Assembly: GCA_046328115.1 (NCBI GenBank) | Contig: JAXLXE010000003.1 | Coordinates: forward strand, 186,001 to 250,000 | Direction of reading: 5' to 3' | Origin: JAXLXE01 sp046328115 | GTDB lineage: Bacteria > Chloroflexota > UBA6077 > JACCZL01 | Length of the DNA stretch: 64,000 bases | Part shown: positions 17,295-27,366 of the stretch, piece after piece | Layout of the letters: every line of letters begins with the position of its first letter | Position numbering within the stretch: position 1 is the stretch's first letter | Notes under the pieces: model-generated | Told to the model about the DNA's origin: nothing | What the model saw: only the letters and a program-made list of their open reading frames with translations | The model's database searches: none | Position numbers and translations under genes: made by a program

Positions 17295-20200
17295 ATGAGA
17301 TTCACAGCACACCGCTGGGCCACGGGCAGCTTCGCCATCGTGACGGGCGCCATGCTGCTCATCACGCCCCACCTGTTCGATACGCGCCCGTTTGCCGGGA
17401 TCCGCGACCAGCACCTGCTCTGGGGGTGGTCGCTCCTCATCAGCGGAGTGGCGCTGTTGATCGCCGCCACGGCGGCCGTGCCCGGCCGGCTCGGTCAGGC
17501 CGCGCATCTCGTCACTGGGGTCACCTTGGCCGCGATGGCCATCGCGCTGGAGCCGCTCCGCGCCTGGTCGTCGCCCATCGTCTTGCTCGTCTCCGCGCTC
17601 GGAGCAGTCGCGGGAGCGAGCGTCCCATCCGGCCCATCACGCCACAAAGCGCGTCATCGGTCTGATCCTCTCACGCTCAGCCTGGCCCTCGGAGCCGTCG
17701 TCCTCGGCGTCACGATTCTCGCGCGAGCGATGGGCTGGATGGGAGAGCCGTTCCCGGGAGATCTGCGTCTGTCCATCGCGCTGGGCGCGGCAAGCGCCCT
17801 GGCTGGCGGGCTACTGTTCCGGACCGAGACGTGCCACCCTCGACCCCGCCGCCTTCAGCGGTGGGCGCGTCTTCTCATCGCTCCCACGTACGCCTTCGGG
17901 CTTTTCCAGGCCGTCATCGCGAGCAACTGGCTCGTGGTCGCGTGGATCATCTGCTGCGGTTCGCTCTTCGTCGCCGGCCGCCGGGCGCAGATCAGCCTCA
18001 CCCGGCTCGGCGCCCGCTCCCTTCGGGTGCAGATCGCGCTCGCCCTCTCGATCGCCTCCGCTCTGCCACTTGTTGCCTCCGCCGTGGTGATCACCAGCCG
18101 CGACGAATCCTCCTCAACCCGCGCGCACCTCAGTACGCAGCGCGCGATTGCCTCAGACATTGCACAGGAGCTTCACCTCCACAGCTTCACCGAGCCGAGC
18201 AACCACGACGGATCCCTCGCCAACCAGTTCCAAATCCTGGTTCGGCGCGTGGACTCCACGGATGTCCAGATCTCCGTGATAGACCCTGACCAGAGAGTGT
18301 TGCTGAGCACTGAGCCGCCAGACGAGGCCAGACGCGACAGCGCAACAAATCTGCAAGCGCTACTGCTCCGCGTCTACCAGGATCCGCGACCGTCCGGCGC
18401 CACCATCACGAATCTGGACGGCAAGAGCATCGTCGGATACGCGCGTGTCCCCGGATCCGGCTGGGTGGTGATCACGCGGATCCCTGAAGCGATCGCGCTC
18501 CAGGGCGCCCACCGGATGCGCGAAGCGACGCTCGTAGGACTGGCCGCGATGATCATCGCCCTGGGGGTCGCCGGGGGGCTGCTGGCGGAGCGACTAGCAC
18601 GCTCCCTGGGGCTGCTCACACAAGCGGCCGAACGGATGGCACGCGGCGATGACTCCGCACCGCTCCCGCAGTCCCGGCTCCACGACCTGGCACGACTGAG
18701 CGGCGCGTTTGCCAGAATGCGGAACGAGCTCGCTCAGAGAAACTCCCGCCTGGCTGCCTCACAACGCGTAGGGCGTATTCTGACAGAAGAGCTCGATCGT
18801 ACCCGGCTGCTGCGCTCAATCGCGGAGCAATCCTCCATCTCCATCAACGCGCGGAGCTGCATCATCAGCCTGTGGGATTCCGCCGCCACGTGCCTGGTGC
18901 CAACCGCGTGGGTCGGTGCACCAGACTGGGTAGGAGAGATCCGCGTCACCCTGGATGAGGGTGCGAGCGGGCGGGCCATCCGCGAGCGGCGAGGCGTACG
19001 CTTTGCCTCCTACGAGTCGCGCAACATCCAACCGGAGCGCGTGCGGATCTCTACCGATTTGAACGCTGTCATGGCGCAGCCAATCCTTCACCAGGGTGGT
19101 GTGATTGGTGCCATCTCCGCCAGCCGAGGGCCGGGCTCGCAGCCGTTCGATGACACGGATCTGCAGATGCTGGCGGGGTTCGCCGACCAGGCCGCCGTGG
19201 CCATCGTCCACGGCGATCTCTACGCCACGCTCAAGTCGCGGCTAGACCGTACCCGCACCATCGCCAGATTGAATCAGGCCGTCTCCTCGTCGCTGGATCT
19301 GGACGTCGTCCTCACGGAGATCGCCGCGGCGGCCTCAGAACTAGTAAGCGCCACGCTCGCGGCGTTCTGGATCCTGGAGCCCGACGGCGTCACCCTACGC
19401 CTCCGGGTGTTCTCCGATCCGGACCTCCGCGGGGACTTCCCAACGCAGACCATGCAGGTGGGGCTCGGCGGCACCGGCTGGGTAGCCAGGCACCGCCGCG
19501 CGCTCGAAGTGCCCGACGTTCGGAAGAGCGATCTGTTCGTCACGCAAGACTGGATGGCAGCACACGGGATCGTGAGCTACTGGGGCATCCCAATCGTTGA
19601 CGAAGGCGACCTGCTTGGCGTGCTGTCGATCAACGGCAACGATGTATTCCAAATCAATGACGACGATCGAGAACTGATCGATGCCTTCGTGAGTCAGGCG
19701 CGCGTCGCCATCCGCAACGCCTCCGTTTTCGCCGCTGCCGCCGAGGCACGCGAGGCGGCGCGCGCGGCCGACCAGGCCAAGAGCGAGTTTCTAGCCACCA
19801 TGAGCCATGAGATCCGCACGCCCATGAACGGCGTCATTGGTATGGCAAGCCTACTGCAGACCACCGAGCTCAGTGCAGAGCAACGCGAGTACACCGAGAC
19901 CATCAGTCAGAGCGCGGACGCGCTGTTAGACATCATCAACGACATCCTCGACTTCTCAAAGATCGAGTCCGGTCAGCTCAGTCTGGCGCACGAACCGTGC
20001 ACCATCGCCACGGTAGTCCACGATGCGCTCGCCATCCTGGATCCCGCGGTGCGCGGGAAATCTATCACGCTCACCTCAGAAATAGATCCCAACATGCCTT
20101 CAACCATCATCTCCGATGCGGGGCGGCTGCGCCAGATCCTCGTGAACCTCGCGGGCAACGCGGTCAAGTTCACGGACGTGGGGATCGTGACTATTCACGT

Positions 20201-21011
20201 CAGTCCGGCGACGTCAGTCGGTGGCGACGCGGGTTGGGAGCAATCGCGCGACCAGACCGTCCCACCGTTCGTTGTGTTCGAAGTTCGAGACACGGGCATC
20301 GGCATCAGCGAGGCTGATCAGGCGCGCCTGTTCCAGCCGTTCAGCCAGGTGGACGGCTCCAACAGTCGCAGATTTGGTGGAACCGGCCTCGGTCTCGCAA
20401 TCTCCCGCCGCCTCGTTGAGGTGCTTGGTGGCCAGATCGGTGTGCGCAGCGAGGTTGGCCGCGGCAGCAGCTTTTGGTTCACAGTGCCGGCCGCCGGGGC
20501 TCATCACCGTAGTAACACCGCGCACTTCCGCCTGGCTCAATGGGCCCGGGGTGCCCGCACCACTCCGCCACCGGCCGCGCCCAGCGCGCTCCCGCCGAGA
20601 CCGTCAGGGCTCCATGTGCTCCTGGTGGAAGACAACCTGATCAATCAGCGACTGGCCCAGCGCGTACTGGAAAAGCTCAGCTTCCGTGCCTCCGTCGTCT
20701 CAGACGGCGCCGCCGCGATTGAGGCCGTGGCAAGCGAGCGCTTTGATCTGATCCTCATGGATTGTCAGATGCCGGGCATGGATGGCTTCGAAGCCACCCG
20801 GACCATTCGCCGCCGTTGGCCTACCCTGCGCGTTCCTATCGTCGCCATGACTGCGTCCGTCATGGCGGAGGACAGGGCCAAGTGCAGCGCCGCGGGGATG
20901 GATGGCTTCGTGGGAAAGCCATTCAAGTCCGACGAGCTGCTCCGGGAGATCTCCACCGTGCTACACGCCCAGAGCGCCCAGCAAGGACCAGAAACGAGAC
21001 GCTCCGCGTAG
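17295..21011 (+). CDS. hybrid sensor histidine kinase (paralogue 1)
   Basis: A 1238-residue membrane hybrid kinase. Order: seven or eight N-terminal TM segments (about 10-235), a further TM (243-266), extracytoplasmic sensor loop (267-410), TM (413-432), HAMP (433-490), GAF 1 (505-640), GAF 2 (660-800), HisKA with phospho-acceptor His838 in MSHEIRTPMNG, HATPase (N box NLAGNAVKFTD, G1 DTGIGIS, G2 GGTGLGLAIS), and a C-terminal receiver (1110-1230) with Asp1156 in LILMDCQMPGMDG, the conserved Thr/Ser (MTAS) and Lys (GKPF). All catalytic motifs are intact. The phosphate must leave to an external Hpt protein, none of which is in the window. It pairs with the paralogue at 21572-25300. Confidence 0.93.
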   Translation: MRFTAHRWATGSFAIVTGAMLLITPHLFDTRPFAGIRDQHLLWGWSLLISGVALLIAATAAVPGRLGQAAHLVTGVTLAAMAIALEPLRAWSSPIVLLVSALGAVAGASVPSGPSRHKARHRSDPLTLSLALGAVVLGVTILARAMGWMGEPFPGDLRLSIALGAASALAGGLLFRTETCHPRPRRLQRWARLLIAPTYAFGLFQAVIASNWLVVAWIICCGSLFVAGRRAQISLTRLGARSLRVQIALALSIASALPLVASAVVITSRDESSSTRAHLSTQRAIASDIAQELHLHSFTEPSNHDGSLANQFQILVRRVDSTDVQISVIDPDQRVLLSTEPPDEARRDSATNLQALLLRVYQDPRPSGATITNLDGKSIVGYARVPGSGWVVITRIPEAIALQGAHRMREATLVGLAAMIIALGVAGGLLAERLARSLGLLTQAAERMARGDDSAPLPQSRLHDLARLSGAFARMRNELAQRNSRLAASQRVGRILTEELDRTRLLRSIAEQSSISINARSCIISLWDSAATCLVPTAWVGAPDWVGEIRVTLDEGASGRAIRERRGVRFASYESRNIQPERVRISTDLNAVMAQPILHQGGVIGAISASRGPGSQPFDDTDLQMLAGFADQAAVAIVHGDLYATLKSRLDRTRTIARLNQAVSSSLDLDVVLTEIAAAASELVSATLAAFWILEPDGVTLRLRVFSDPDLRGDFPTQTMQVGLGGTGWVARHRRALEVPDVRKSDLFVTQDWMAAHGIVSYWGIPIVDEGDLLGVLSINGNDVFQINDDDRELIDAFVSQARVAIRNASVFAAAAEAREAARAADQAKSEFLATMSHEIRTPMNGVIGMASLLQTTELSAEQREYTETISQSADALLDIINDILDFSKIESGQLSLAHEPCTIATVVHDALAILDPAVRGKSITLTSEIDPNMPSTIISDAGRLRQILVNLAGNAVKFTDVGIVTIHVSPATSVGGDAGWEQSRDQTVPPFVVFEVRDTGIGISEADQARLFQPFSQVDGSNSRRFGGTGLGLAISRRLVEVLGGQIGVRSEVGRGSSFWFTVPAAGAHHRSNTAHFRLAQWARGARTTPPPAAPSALPPRPSGLHVLLVEDNLINQRLAQRVLEKLSFRASVVSDGAAAIEAVASERFDLILMDCQMPGMDGFEATRTIRRRWPTLRVPIVAMTASVMAEDRAKCSAAGMDGFVGKPFKSDELLREISTVLHAQSAQQGPETRRSA

Positions 21012-21028
21012 GCGGGCGCCGAGCCGAA

Positions 21029-21430
21029 CTACAAACGGAACGGCCGCGGCAGCAGCTCCTCCACGGTGAGCAGACCCACGCCGTCAACCTCCACATGAGC
21101 GTCGGGCGCCAGATGCTCCGCGATCACCTGTCTACACGCCCCGCACGGCATCCGCCCAGACTCGCCAAGATCCGGTGCGGCGTCGATGCACGAGACTGCC
21201 AGCGCCGTGATGCATTGATAGCCCGAGGCGATCGCGCCGAATATCGCCACACGCTCCGCACACACCGTGAGCCCGTATGAGGCACTCTCGATGTTCACCC
21301 CGCGCACGACGTACCCATCCGCGAGCGCCGCCGCGCCGACCCTGAACCTCGAATACGGGGCATAGGCGCTGACCGCGGCCTCCCGCGCGACCTCAAGCAA
21401 GTCAGACACCCTCCCACGCGAATCGCTCAC
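21029..21430 (-). CDS. cdd: cytidine deaminase
   Basis: A 133-residue homotetrameric-type cytidine deaminase converting (deoxy)cytidine to (deoxy)uridine in pyrimidine salvage. The zinc site is C-A-E in VCAERVAIFGA plus PCGACRQ, the standard pattern. The substrate loop NIESASYGLT is present. I chose the GTG at 21430 because GGGAG lies seven bases before it. An ATG at 21463 would add 11 Gly/Ser-rich residues. The gene sits, in reverse, between two paralogous hybrid kinases, an odd place for a salvage enzyme. Confidence 0.92.
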   Translation of the reverse strand: MSDSRGRVSDLLEVAREAAVSAYAPYSRFRVGAAALADGYVVRGVNIESASYGLTVCAERVAIFGAIASGYQCITALAVSCIDAAPDLGESGRMPCGACRQVIAEHLAPDAHVEVDGVGLLTVEELLPRPFRL

Positions 21431-21571
21431 GTCGACACTCCCACTGCTACCGCCGCGCCCCATTGCGCTTCAACGACCCCTGGGACACGCACGCGCCGTT
21501 AACGCTAGTTGGCACGCCGCTATCGCCGCACGCCGTGCGCGGCTCCGCACACGTCTCTCCAGACACAAAGT

Positions 21572-24500
21572 ATGCGATTTACCGCGCAACGCTGGTCCGC
21601 CGGGACCTTCTCCATCATCGTGGGCATGACGATGCTGATCACCCCGCATCGGCTTCAGCATGCCCTGTTCCAGGACATCCGCGCGGACAGCGTGGTGTGG
21701 GGCGCGGTCCTGCTCACCACCGGCACGCTGCTCCTCACGGCCGCGGCCACCAGCGCCCGCGGTCGGCTGAGAAGCTGGTCGGATGTCCTGAGCGGCTCGA
21801 CGTTGCTCCTTCTCGGTCTCACGCTCGCGCGATCAGGCTCTTGGTTTGACATCGTCGCAGAAGGCGGCCTGGGGGCAGGCCTCTTGTTGGCCGCGTTCTG
21901 GGAACCGAAGCGATCACCCGCTGGTTCCGAGCCTCAGTCCCTCTCGTTCTACATCGCCGCGACCAGCCTGGTCGCGGGTATCACGCTCGCCTCTTCCGGG
22001 CTGTTCGCCGTTCCACGCGCACTTCCAGACGGTGAAGAATATCTTGGGCTCTACGCGCTGTACATCGTCGCCATAGGACTTCTGCTTACCTATTCGGAGC
22101 GCGATCGTGCGCGCCGCCGCGGCAGCATGATTGTGGCGCGTCTGCTGTTCGCGCCCTCCTACGCGATCGCCCTCGTCATCGCGTGGCAGCACGACGGCTG
22201 GCTACCTCTCGCATGGATCGTGTGCACCTGCTCTCCCCTGCTACTGGATCCGGTCTGCGAGCGCTGGGTCAGCCGAATAGACGGACGGTCGCTCCGCGTC
22301 CAACTGGCTCTGGCACTGGCAATCTGCGCCACCGCCCCACTCATCGCGTCTGTGGCATACGTCGCCGCGCGCGAGGAAGCTATCGCGGCGCGAAACCAGC
22401 TTGTGTCCCAGCAGCTCCTTGCCGCGCACATTGCCCAGGCGATCCGCCCGTCTGCCGGGCCCGAAACCGGGCCAACCTCCGTTGGCACGGAGATCCGGCT
22501 TGCCGAACTATTGAGGCGGTACCAATCCGAATCCGCGGGCGGGACCGCTGCAATCTTGGTCAACCGGGTCGGTCAGGTCCTGGCTGGGTCTAGCAGCCTG
22601 GACGGGCAGCCGCTAGAGCCTCCGGGTCTCGAGCTCCGCACCCTCACCTCTGCGTGGAACACGGACAACCCATCCGGGTCCGTGACAGACAGGGCCAGCA
22701 CCGATCAGTTCGTGGGGTTCGCCCGGGTACCGCAAACGGATCTCGCCGTGCTGACCATCACGTCGTCGAGTGATGCACTCAGGTCGCTTCGCGACTGGCG
22801 CGACCTGGCGCTGGTCGCGCTCGCCACGATCATCGCGGGTGTTGTCCTCGCCGGCGTGCTCCTCGCGGGACGCCTCGCACGCTCAATTGGGCTGCTGACC
22901 CACGCGGCTGAGCGCCTAGCACGTGGAGACGACTCCGCACCACTCCCAGGCAGCACTACCAGCGAGGTCCAGCGGCTCGCGGCGGCGTTTGCGAGCATGC
23001 GGTCTGGCCTGACCCGCCGCAATGCCCGCATTGAAGCGTCTCAGCAGGTCGGCCGAGAGCTTACCACGGAGCTAGATCGTTCGCAGTTGCTCCACTCCAT
23101 CGTGGAACGCGCCGCAGCCCTGGTGCAGGCCGACACCTGCATCATTACCCTGTGGGATCCCGCAACGCAGACTCTCACACCCGAATCCTGGCACGGAATG
23201 AAGCCGATGGCCATCGGGCACACGGCAAAGGTGGGAGAAGGTGCCGCCGGCCGAGCTGTTCAGACTCGCAAGGGCGTGCGCCTTGGCGCAGCGGAGGGCG
23301 CGGCGATTCAGCCCGAGTCGATCCGCCAAGGCGTGAAGATGACTGCGCTGATGGGGCAGCCGATCCTCCATCGGGAACGTGTCATAGGCGCGATCACCGC
23401 GAGCCGTAAGCTGAACCCCCTCGAGTTCGACGACGACGATCTCCAGATCCTCGGCGCATTCGCGGATCAGGCCGCGGTCGCCATCGTAAACGCGGAGCAG
23501 CACGCCGCCCAGGAGCGTCGACTCACCCGAACGAGGACGCTAGCGGCCCTCAACCAGCACGTATCCTCCTCACTGGATCTGGACGATGTCCTCCATCGCA
23601 TCGCCGCGGCAGCTTCCGAGCTCACGGGCTTCTCGCTGGTCACGCTCTGGACGGTTGAGCCTGGTCGCGAGTCGCTTCGTATCCGCGGGACCTCGGCCCC
23701 CACCCTCGGCGGCTACTCGCCGCTCCGGCGGCTCAACTTCGGTCAGGGTGCCTCAGGCTGGGTCGCGGAACACCGCCAGGAGCTCTGGATTCCAGACGTG
23801 GCCACCAGCGAGGTGATCAGCCCCGCCTGGCGGGCATGGAACCAGCGAAATGGGCTGGCGAGCTACTGGGGCATCCCCATCCTGGATCAGGACGTGCTGC
23901 TGGGCGTGCTATCCCTCAACTGGTCCACCCCAATCCACTTCGCCGACCAAGAAGACCGTCAGCTTCTGGACACCCTCATCAGCCAGGCGCGCATCGCCAT
24001 CCGCAACGCGTCCCTCTTCGCCGCGGCCGCGGAGGCCCGCGAGGCAGCCCGCGCCGCCGACCGAACCAAGAGCGAATTTCTGGCCACCATGAGCCACGAA
24101 ATCCGCACGCCCATGAACGGCGTCATCGGCATGTCAAACCTCCTGCTCGCGACGCCCCTGACCCATGAGCAGCGCGAGTTCGCTGAGACCATCAGCCAGA
24201 GCGCGGACGCGCTTCTGGACATCATCAACGACGTGCTGGACTTCTCCAAAATCGAGGCGGGGCATCTCGAACTGACCAACGAACGCTGCGACGTAGAGAC
24301 CATCGTCCGCGACGCCCTGGCAATCCTGAAGCCGGGCGCGCGCGCCAAACGCCTGGCACTTATCATGGACCTTCAGCCGAGCACGCCGGCACACATCTGG
24401 TGCGATCGCGGGCGCCTGCGCCAGATACTCGTCAACCTCGTCGGCAACGCTATCAAGTTCTCGGACGGTGGCCACGTCACGGTTTCAGTGCGCGGCTGCG

Positions 24501-25300
24501 ACTCTGCTGCCGTCTCTCCAGAGGTCGGCATCACGCCTGAACCGCCCCCATTTGTCCGCTTTGACGTGACGGACACCGGAATCGGGATCAACCCGAATGA
24601 CCAGCACGGGCTGTTCGATGCCTTCCGGCAGGTGGATGGCTCAAACAGCCGACGGTTCGGCGGGACTGGGCTCGGCCTCGCCATCTCCCGGCGCCTCGTG
24701 GAGCGGATGGGCGGTGAGATCGGGGTCATCAGCAGCGAGGGGAGCGGCAGCACGTTCTGGTTCACCTGCCCCACCAATCACGAAGCAGACAGCCCTGTCA
24801 ACGCCCGCCCGTCCACGGGCAAACGTCCATCCCCGCCTGACCGGCCATCCGCCATGCGCGGAAACGTCACCGCGCTCACGCCAAGTGCCCGCTCGGCCCG
24901 CGTGCTGCTGGTGGAGGACAACGCCATCAACCAACGCGTCGCGGAGCGTGTGCTCACGAGGCTCGGACACACAGCCACGGTCGTAGGTGACGCTGAGGCC
25001 GCCCTCCGCATGCTCGCCGCTGAGCGGTTTGACGTGATTCTCATGGACTGTCAACTTCCCGGCATGGACGGATTCCAGGCCACCAGAGAGATCCACCGTC
25101 GTTGGCCGCGGCTCAACGTCCCAATCGTTGCCATGACCGCGTCCGTCATGCTGGAAGACCGCGAAAAGTGCACCGCGGCCGGCATGGCTGGCTTCGTCGG
25201 CAAGCCCTTCAAGACCGACGACCTGGCCAGCGCGATCAACGCCGCACTCGCGGCAACCCATGCTACCGAGCCCGAGGGCAGGCACCAGCTCACCGCCTGA
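21572..25300 (+). CDS. hybrid sensor histidine kinase (paralogue 2)
   Basis: A 1242-residue kinase with the same architecture as its neighbour at 17295-21011: seven or eight N-terminal TM segments, TM-flanked sensor loop, HAMP, two GAF domains, HisKA with His842, HATPase (NLVGNAIKFSD, DTGIGIN, GGTGLGLAIS) and receiver with Asp1159 in LMDCQLPGMDG. Both start MRFTAxRW, which fixes the ATG at 21572 although the frame is open to 21509. Similarity is highest in GAF2-HisKA-REC and lower in the TM and sensor parts, as expected for two duplicates now reading different signals. All catalytic residues are present. Confidence 0.93.
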   Translation: MRFTAQRWSAGTFSIIVGMTMLITPHRLQHALFQDIRADSVVWGAVLLTTGTLLLTAAATSARGRLRSWSDVLSGSTLLLLGLTLARSGSWFDIVAEGGLGAGLLLAAFWEPKRSPAGSEPQSLSFYIAATSLVAGITLASSGLFAVPRALPDGEEYLGLYALYIVAIGLLLTYSERDRARRRGSMIVARLLFAPSYAIALVIAWQHDGWLPLAWIVCTCSPLLLDPVCERWVSRIDGRSLRVQLALALAICATAPLIASVAYVAAREEAIAARNQLVSQQLLAAHIAQAIRPSAGPETGPTSVGTEIRLAELLRRYQSESAGGTAAILVNRVGQVLAGSSSLDGQPLEPPGLELRTLTSAWNTDNPSGSVTDRASTDQFVGFARVPQTDLAVLTITSSSDALRSLRDWRDLALVALATIIAGVVLAGVLLAGRLARSIGLLTHAAERLARGDDSAPLPGSTTSEVQRLAAAFASMRSGLTRRNARIEASQQVGRELTTELDRSQLLHSIVERAAALVQADTCIITLWDPATQTLTPESWHGMKPMAIGHTAKVGEGAAGRAVQTRKGVRLGAAEGAAIQPESIRQGVKMTALMGQPILHRERVIGAITASRKLNPLEFDDDDLQILGAFADQAAVAIVNAEQHAAQERRLTRTRTLAALNQHVSSSLDLDDVLHRIAAAASELTGFSLVTLWTVEPGRESLRIRGTSAPTLGGYSPLRRLNFGQGASGWVAEHRQELWIPDVATSEVISPAWRAWNQRNGLASYWGIPILDQDVLLGVLSLNWSTPIHFADQEDRQLLDTLISQARIAIRNASLFAAAAEAREAARAADRTKSEFLATMSHEIRTPMNGVIGMSNLLLATPLTHEQREFAETISQSADALLDIINDVLDFSKIEAGHLELTNERCDVETIVRDALAILKPGARAKRLALIMDLQPSTPAHIWCDRGRLRQILVNLVGNAIKFSDGGHVTVSVRGCDSAAVSPEVGITPEPPPFVRFDVTDTGIGINPNDQHGLFDAFRQVDGSNSRRFGGTGLGLAISRRLVERMGGEIGVISSEGSGSTFWFTCPTNHEADSPVNARPSTGKRPSPPDRPSAMRGNVTALTPSARSARVLLVEDNAINQRVAERVLTRLGHTATVVGDAEAALRMLAAERFDVILMDCQLPGMDGFQATREIHRRWPRLNVPIVAMTASVMLEDREKCTAAGMAGFVGKPFKTDDLASAINAALAATHATEPEGRHQLTA

Positions 25301-25365
25301 ATCAACTGGACGGCCGTGTCAGTCGCCCGCTGTCACGGGAACAACTCGACCACGTCCCGCATCCC

Positions 25366-25373
25366 GTTAACAT
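25366..25373 (+). promoter_or_regulatory. extended -10 box before glutamate-type dehydrogenase
   Basis: GTTAACAT, 45 bases before the ATG at 25419; it fits the recurrent G-N-TA-N3-T box. Confidence 0.35.
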
Positions 25374-25418
25374 CTGCATGCGAGAAGCGCAGCCAACCCC
25401 ACCCTGACGGAGCCATTC

Positions 25419-26723
25419 ATGCCGAGACGACGGCTTGCCTGGGGAGGCCCAACGGGCCGTCCGGGACCCCACATCACGGAGAACCCGCTGGACGAGGTAC
25501 GGGTACAGATCCAGCGCGCCGGCACGGTGCTCGGCCTAGATGCCGAGGCCGTGGAGTTACTCAAGCACCCCAAGCGACGCGTCATCGTGTCGCTGCCCGT
25601 CATGATGGACAGCGGCGCCGTGCGAGTCTTCACCGGCTACCGCGTCCTGTGGGACAACACCCGCGGGCCGGGCAAGGGCGGAATTCGATACCACCCAGAC
25701 GTGAACCTGGACGAGGTCACCGCCCTGTCCGCCTGGATGTCCTGGAAGTGCGCGCTGGTGGACGTAGCCTTTGGGGGCGCAAAGGGCGGAATCGCCTGTG
25801 ACCCTGCCGCGCTGTCAGAGGGTGAGCTGGAGCGGCTCACCCGCCGCTACACCGCGGAGATCTTCGACCTCATTGGCCCCACCCTCGACATCCCGGCGCC
25901 TGACGTGGGCACGGACGCGCGGGTTATGGCCTGGCTCATGGACACCTACAGCATGAAGAAGGGCTACGTGGAGTATGGCGTGGTCACGGGCAAGCCGCTC
26001 CTACTCGGCGGCTCACTGGGGCGCGAAGCGGCCACGGGTCGCGGCCTGCTCATCGTTACGCGCGAAGCGCTGCGCCAACTTGGACGGCCGCTCGAGGGTG
26101 CCACCATCGTTGTGCAGGGCTTCGGGAATGTCGGCTCAAACGCCGCCCGCCTGCTGGCCCAAGCCGGCGCTAAGATCATCGCCGTCTCGGACATACGCGG
26201 CGGCATCTTCGATGAGCGCGGTCTGGACATCGAGCGATTGCTTCTTTACAGACGCGAGACCGGGACCATCGCCGGCTTTACTGGCTCGGTCGCAGTGTCA
26301 AACGCTGACCTCCTGGGCCTGGCCTGCGACGTGCTCATCCCCGCCGCCATGGAGGGCCAGCTCACGGCAGACAATGCCGACGCCGTGCGCGCGCGCGCTA
26401 TCGTCGAAGGTGCCAACGGCCCCACCACCCACGAGGCAGACGCCATCCTGGCTGGACGAGGCATCCCCGTGGTTCCAGACATCATGGCCAACGCTGGCGG
26501 CGTGGTAGTGTCGTACTACGAGTGGGTCCAGGATCGGTATGGGTATTTCTGGAAAGAGGCGGAGGTCAACAGCCGGCTCGAGGAGCAGATGGTGGCCGCG
26601 TACGCCGCCGTATGCGCAGCCGCGAAACGCTTTGACCTGGGACTGGACCTGCGCACCGCGGCGTACACCGTGGCGATGGATCGCATCCTAGAGGCGCGAC
26701 GTCTCCGAGGGCACTACGCCTAG
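25419..26723 (+). CDS. Glu/Leu/Phe/Val dehydrogenase
   Basis: A 434-residue amino-acid dehydrogenase, most likely NAD(P)-glutamate dehydrogenase linking 2-oxoglutarate plus ammonia to glutamate. The N-terminal substrate domain has the glycine-rich GPGKGGIRYHP and the catalytic lysine in VDVAFGGAKGGI. The Rossmann domain begins at about 215 with VQGFGNVGSNAARLLA. Length and motif order match hexameric short-chain GDHs. CGGAG is eight bases before the ATG. The gene ends seven bases from the convergent LOG gene. Confidence 0.93.
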   Translation: MPRRRLAWGGPTGRPGPHITENPLDEVRVQIQRAGTVLGLDAEAVELLKHPKRRVIVSLPVMMDSGAVRVFTGYRVLWDNTRGPGKGGIRYHPDVNLDEVTALSAWMSWKCALVDVAFGGAKGGIACDPAALSEGELERLTRRYTAEIFDLIGPTLDIPAPDVGTDARVMAWLMDTYSMKKGYVEYGVVTGKPLLLGGSLGREAATGRGLLIVTREALRQLGRPLEGATIVVQGFGNVGSNAARLLAQAGAKIIAVSDIRGGIFDERGLDIERLLLYRRETGTIAGFTGSVAVSNADLLGLACDVLIPAAMEGQLTADNADAVRARAIVEGANGPTTHEADAILAGRGIPVVPDIMANAGGVVVSYYEWVQDRYGYFWKEAEVNSRLEEQMVAAYAAVCAAAKRFDLGLDLRTAAYTVAMDRILEARRLRGHYA

Positions 26724-26730
26724 CCGACCG

Positions 26731-27366
26731 TCAGGCTTCGTCGCGCCTCAACCCACCAGCTGGCGATGCCGGAATCGGCCGGTGCAGGACCGCGTCCAGC
26801 AGATCCGCTGGAGAGTCGGACGCCACCAGGAATCGGCCGGACGCCTCCGGGATGAACCCCTCACGCGTCGCATGGCGCACCAGGTCCAGCACGGAGTCAA
26901 AGAAGCCTTCAACATTCAGCAGCCCAATGGGCTTCGCGTGGATCCCAAGCTGGTTCCATGTGATCATCTCGAAGAGTTCTTCGAAGGTGCCGAAGCCGCC
27001 CGGCATCGCGATGAACGCGTCAGCAAGGGAAGCCATGCGCTGCTTACGCTCGTGCATGCTGCCCACCAGGTGCTGCTCCACGCCACCCCTGTGAGCCACC
27101 TCCTTGATAACCATGACCTCCGGGATCACGCCGATCACACGGCCGCCGCGCGCCAGCGCTGCATCCGCAACCCGCCCCATCAGGCCAACGCTTCCGCCGC
27201 CATACACCAACGTATGGCCCGCGTCCGCGATGAGATGACCCAGCGCATCCGCGGCCCGCGCGTACGCCGGGTGCGTGCCGCTACGAGAACCGCAGAATAC
27301 GCAGATGACCCGCGACTCAGCCCCGGCGATGCCGCGGCCATCGCGCGGCACAGACTCACCGCTCAC
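26731..27366 (-). CDS. LOG-family (TIGR00730) phosphoribohydrolase
   Basis: A 211-residue Rossmann-fold protein of the LOG family. Members cleave nucleoside 5'-monophosphates such as cytokinin riboside monophosphate or AMP to base plus ribose 5-phosphate. The hallmark PGGFGTFEELFEM is present, with the matching catalytic Arg and Glu in MHERKQRM and the N-terminal VFCGSRSG and YGGGSVGLMG loops. The start is a GTG that overlaps the upstream HD-GYP stop by four bases (GTGA), so the two form one operon. How the pairing helps c-di-GMP signalling is not evident. Confidence 0.9.
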   Translation of the reverse strand: MSGESVPRDGRGIAGAESRVICVFCGSRSGTHPAYARAADALGHLIADAGHTLVYGGGSVGLMGRVADAALARGGRVIGVIPEVMVIKEVAHRGGVEQHLVGSMHERKQRMASLADAFIAMPGGFGTFEELFEMITWNQLGIHAKPIGLLNVEGFFDSVLDLVRHATREGFIPEASGRFLVASDSPADLLDAVLHRPIPASPAGGLRRDEA

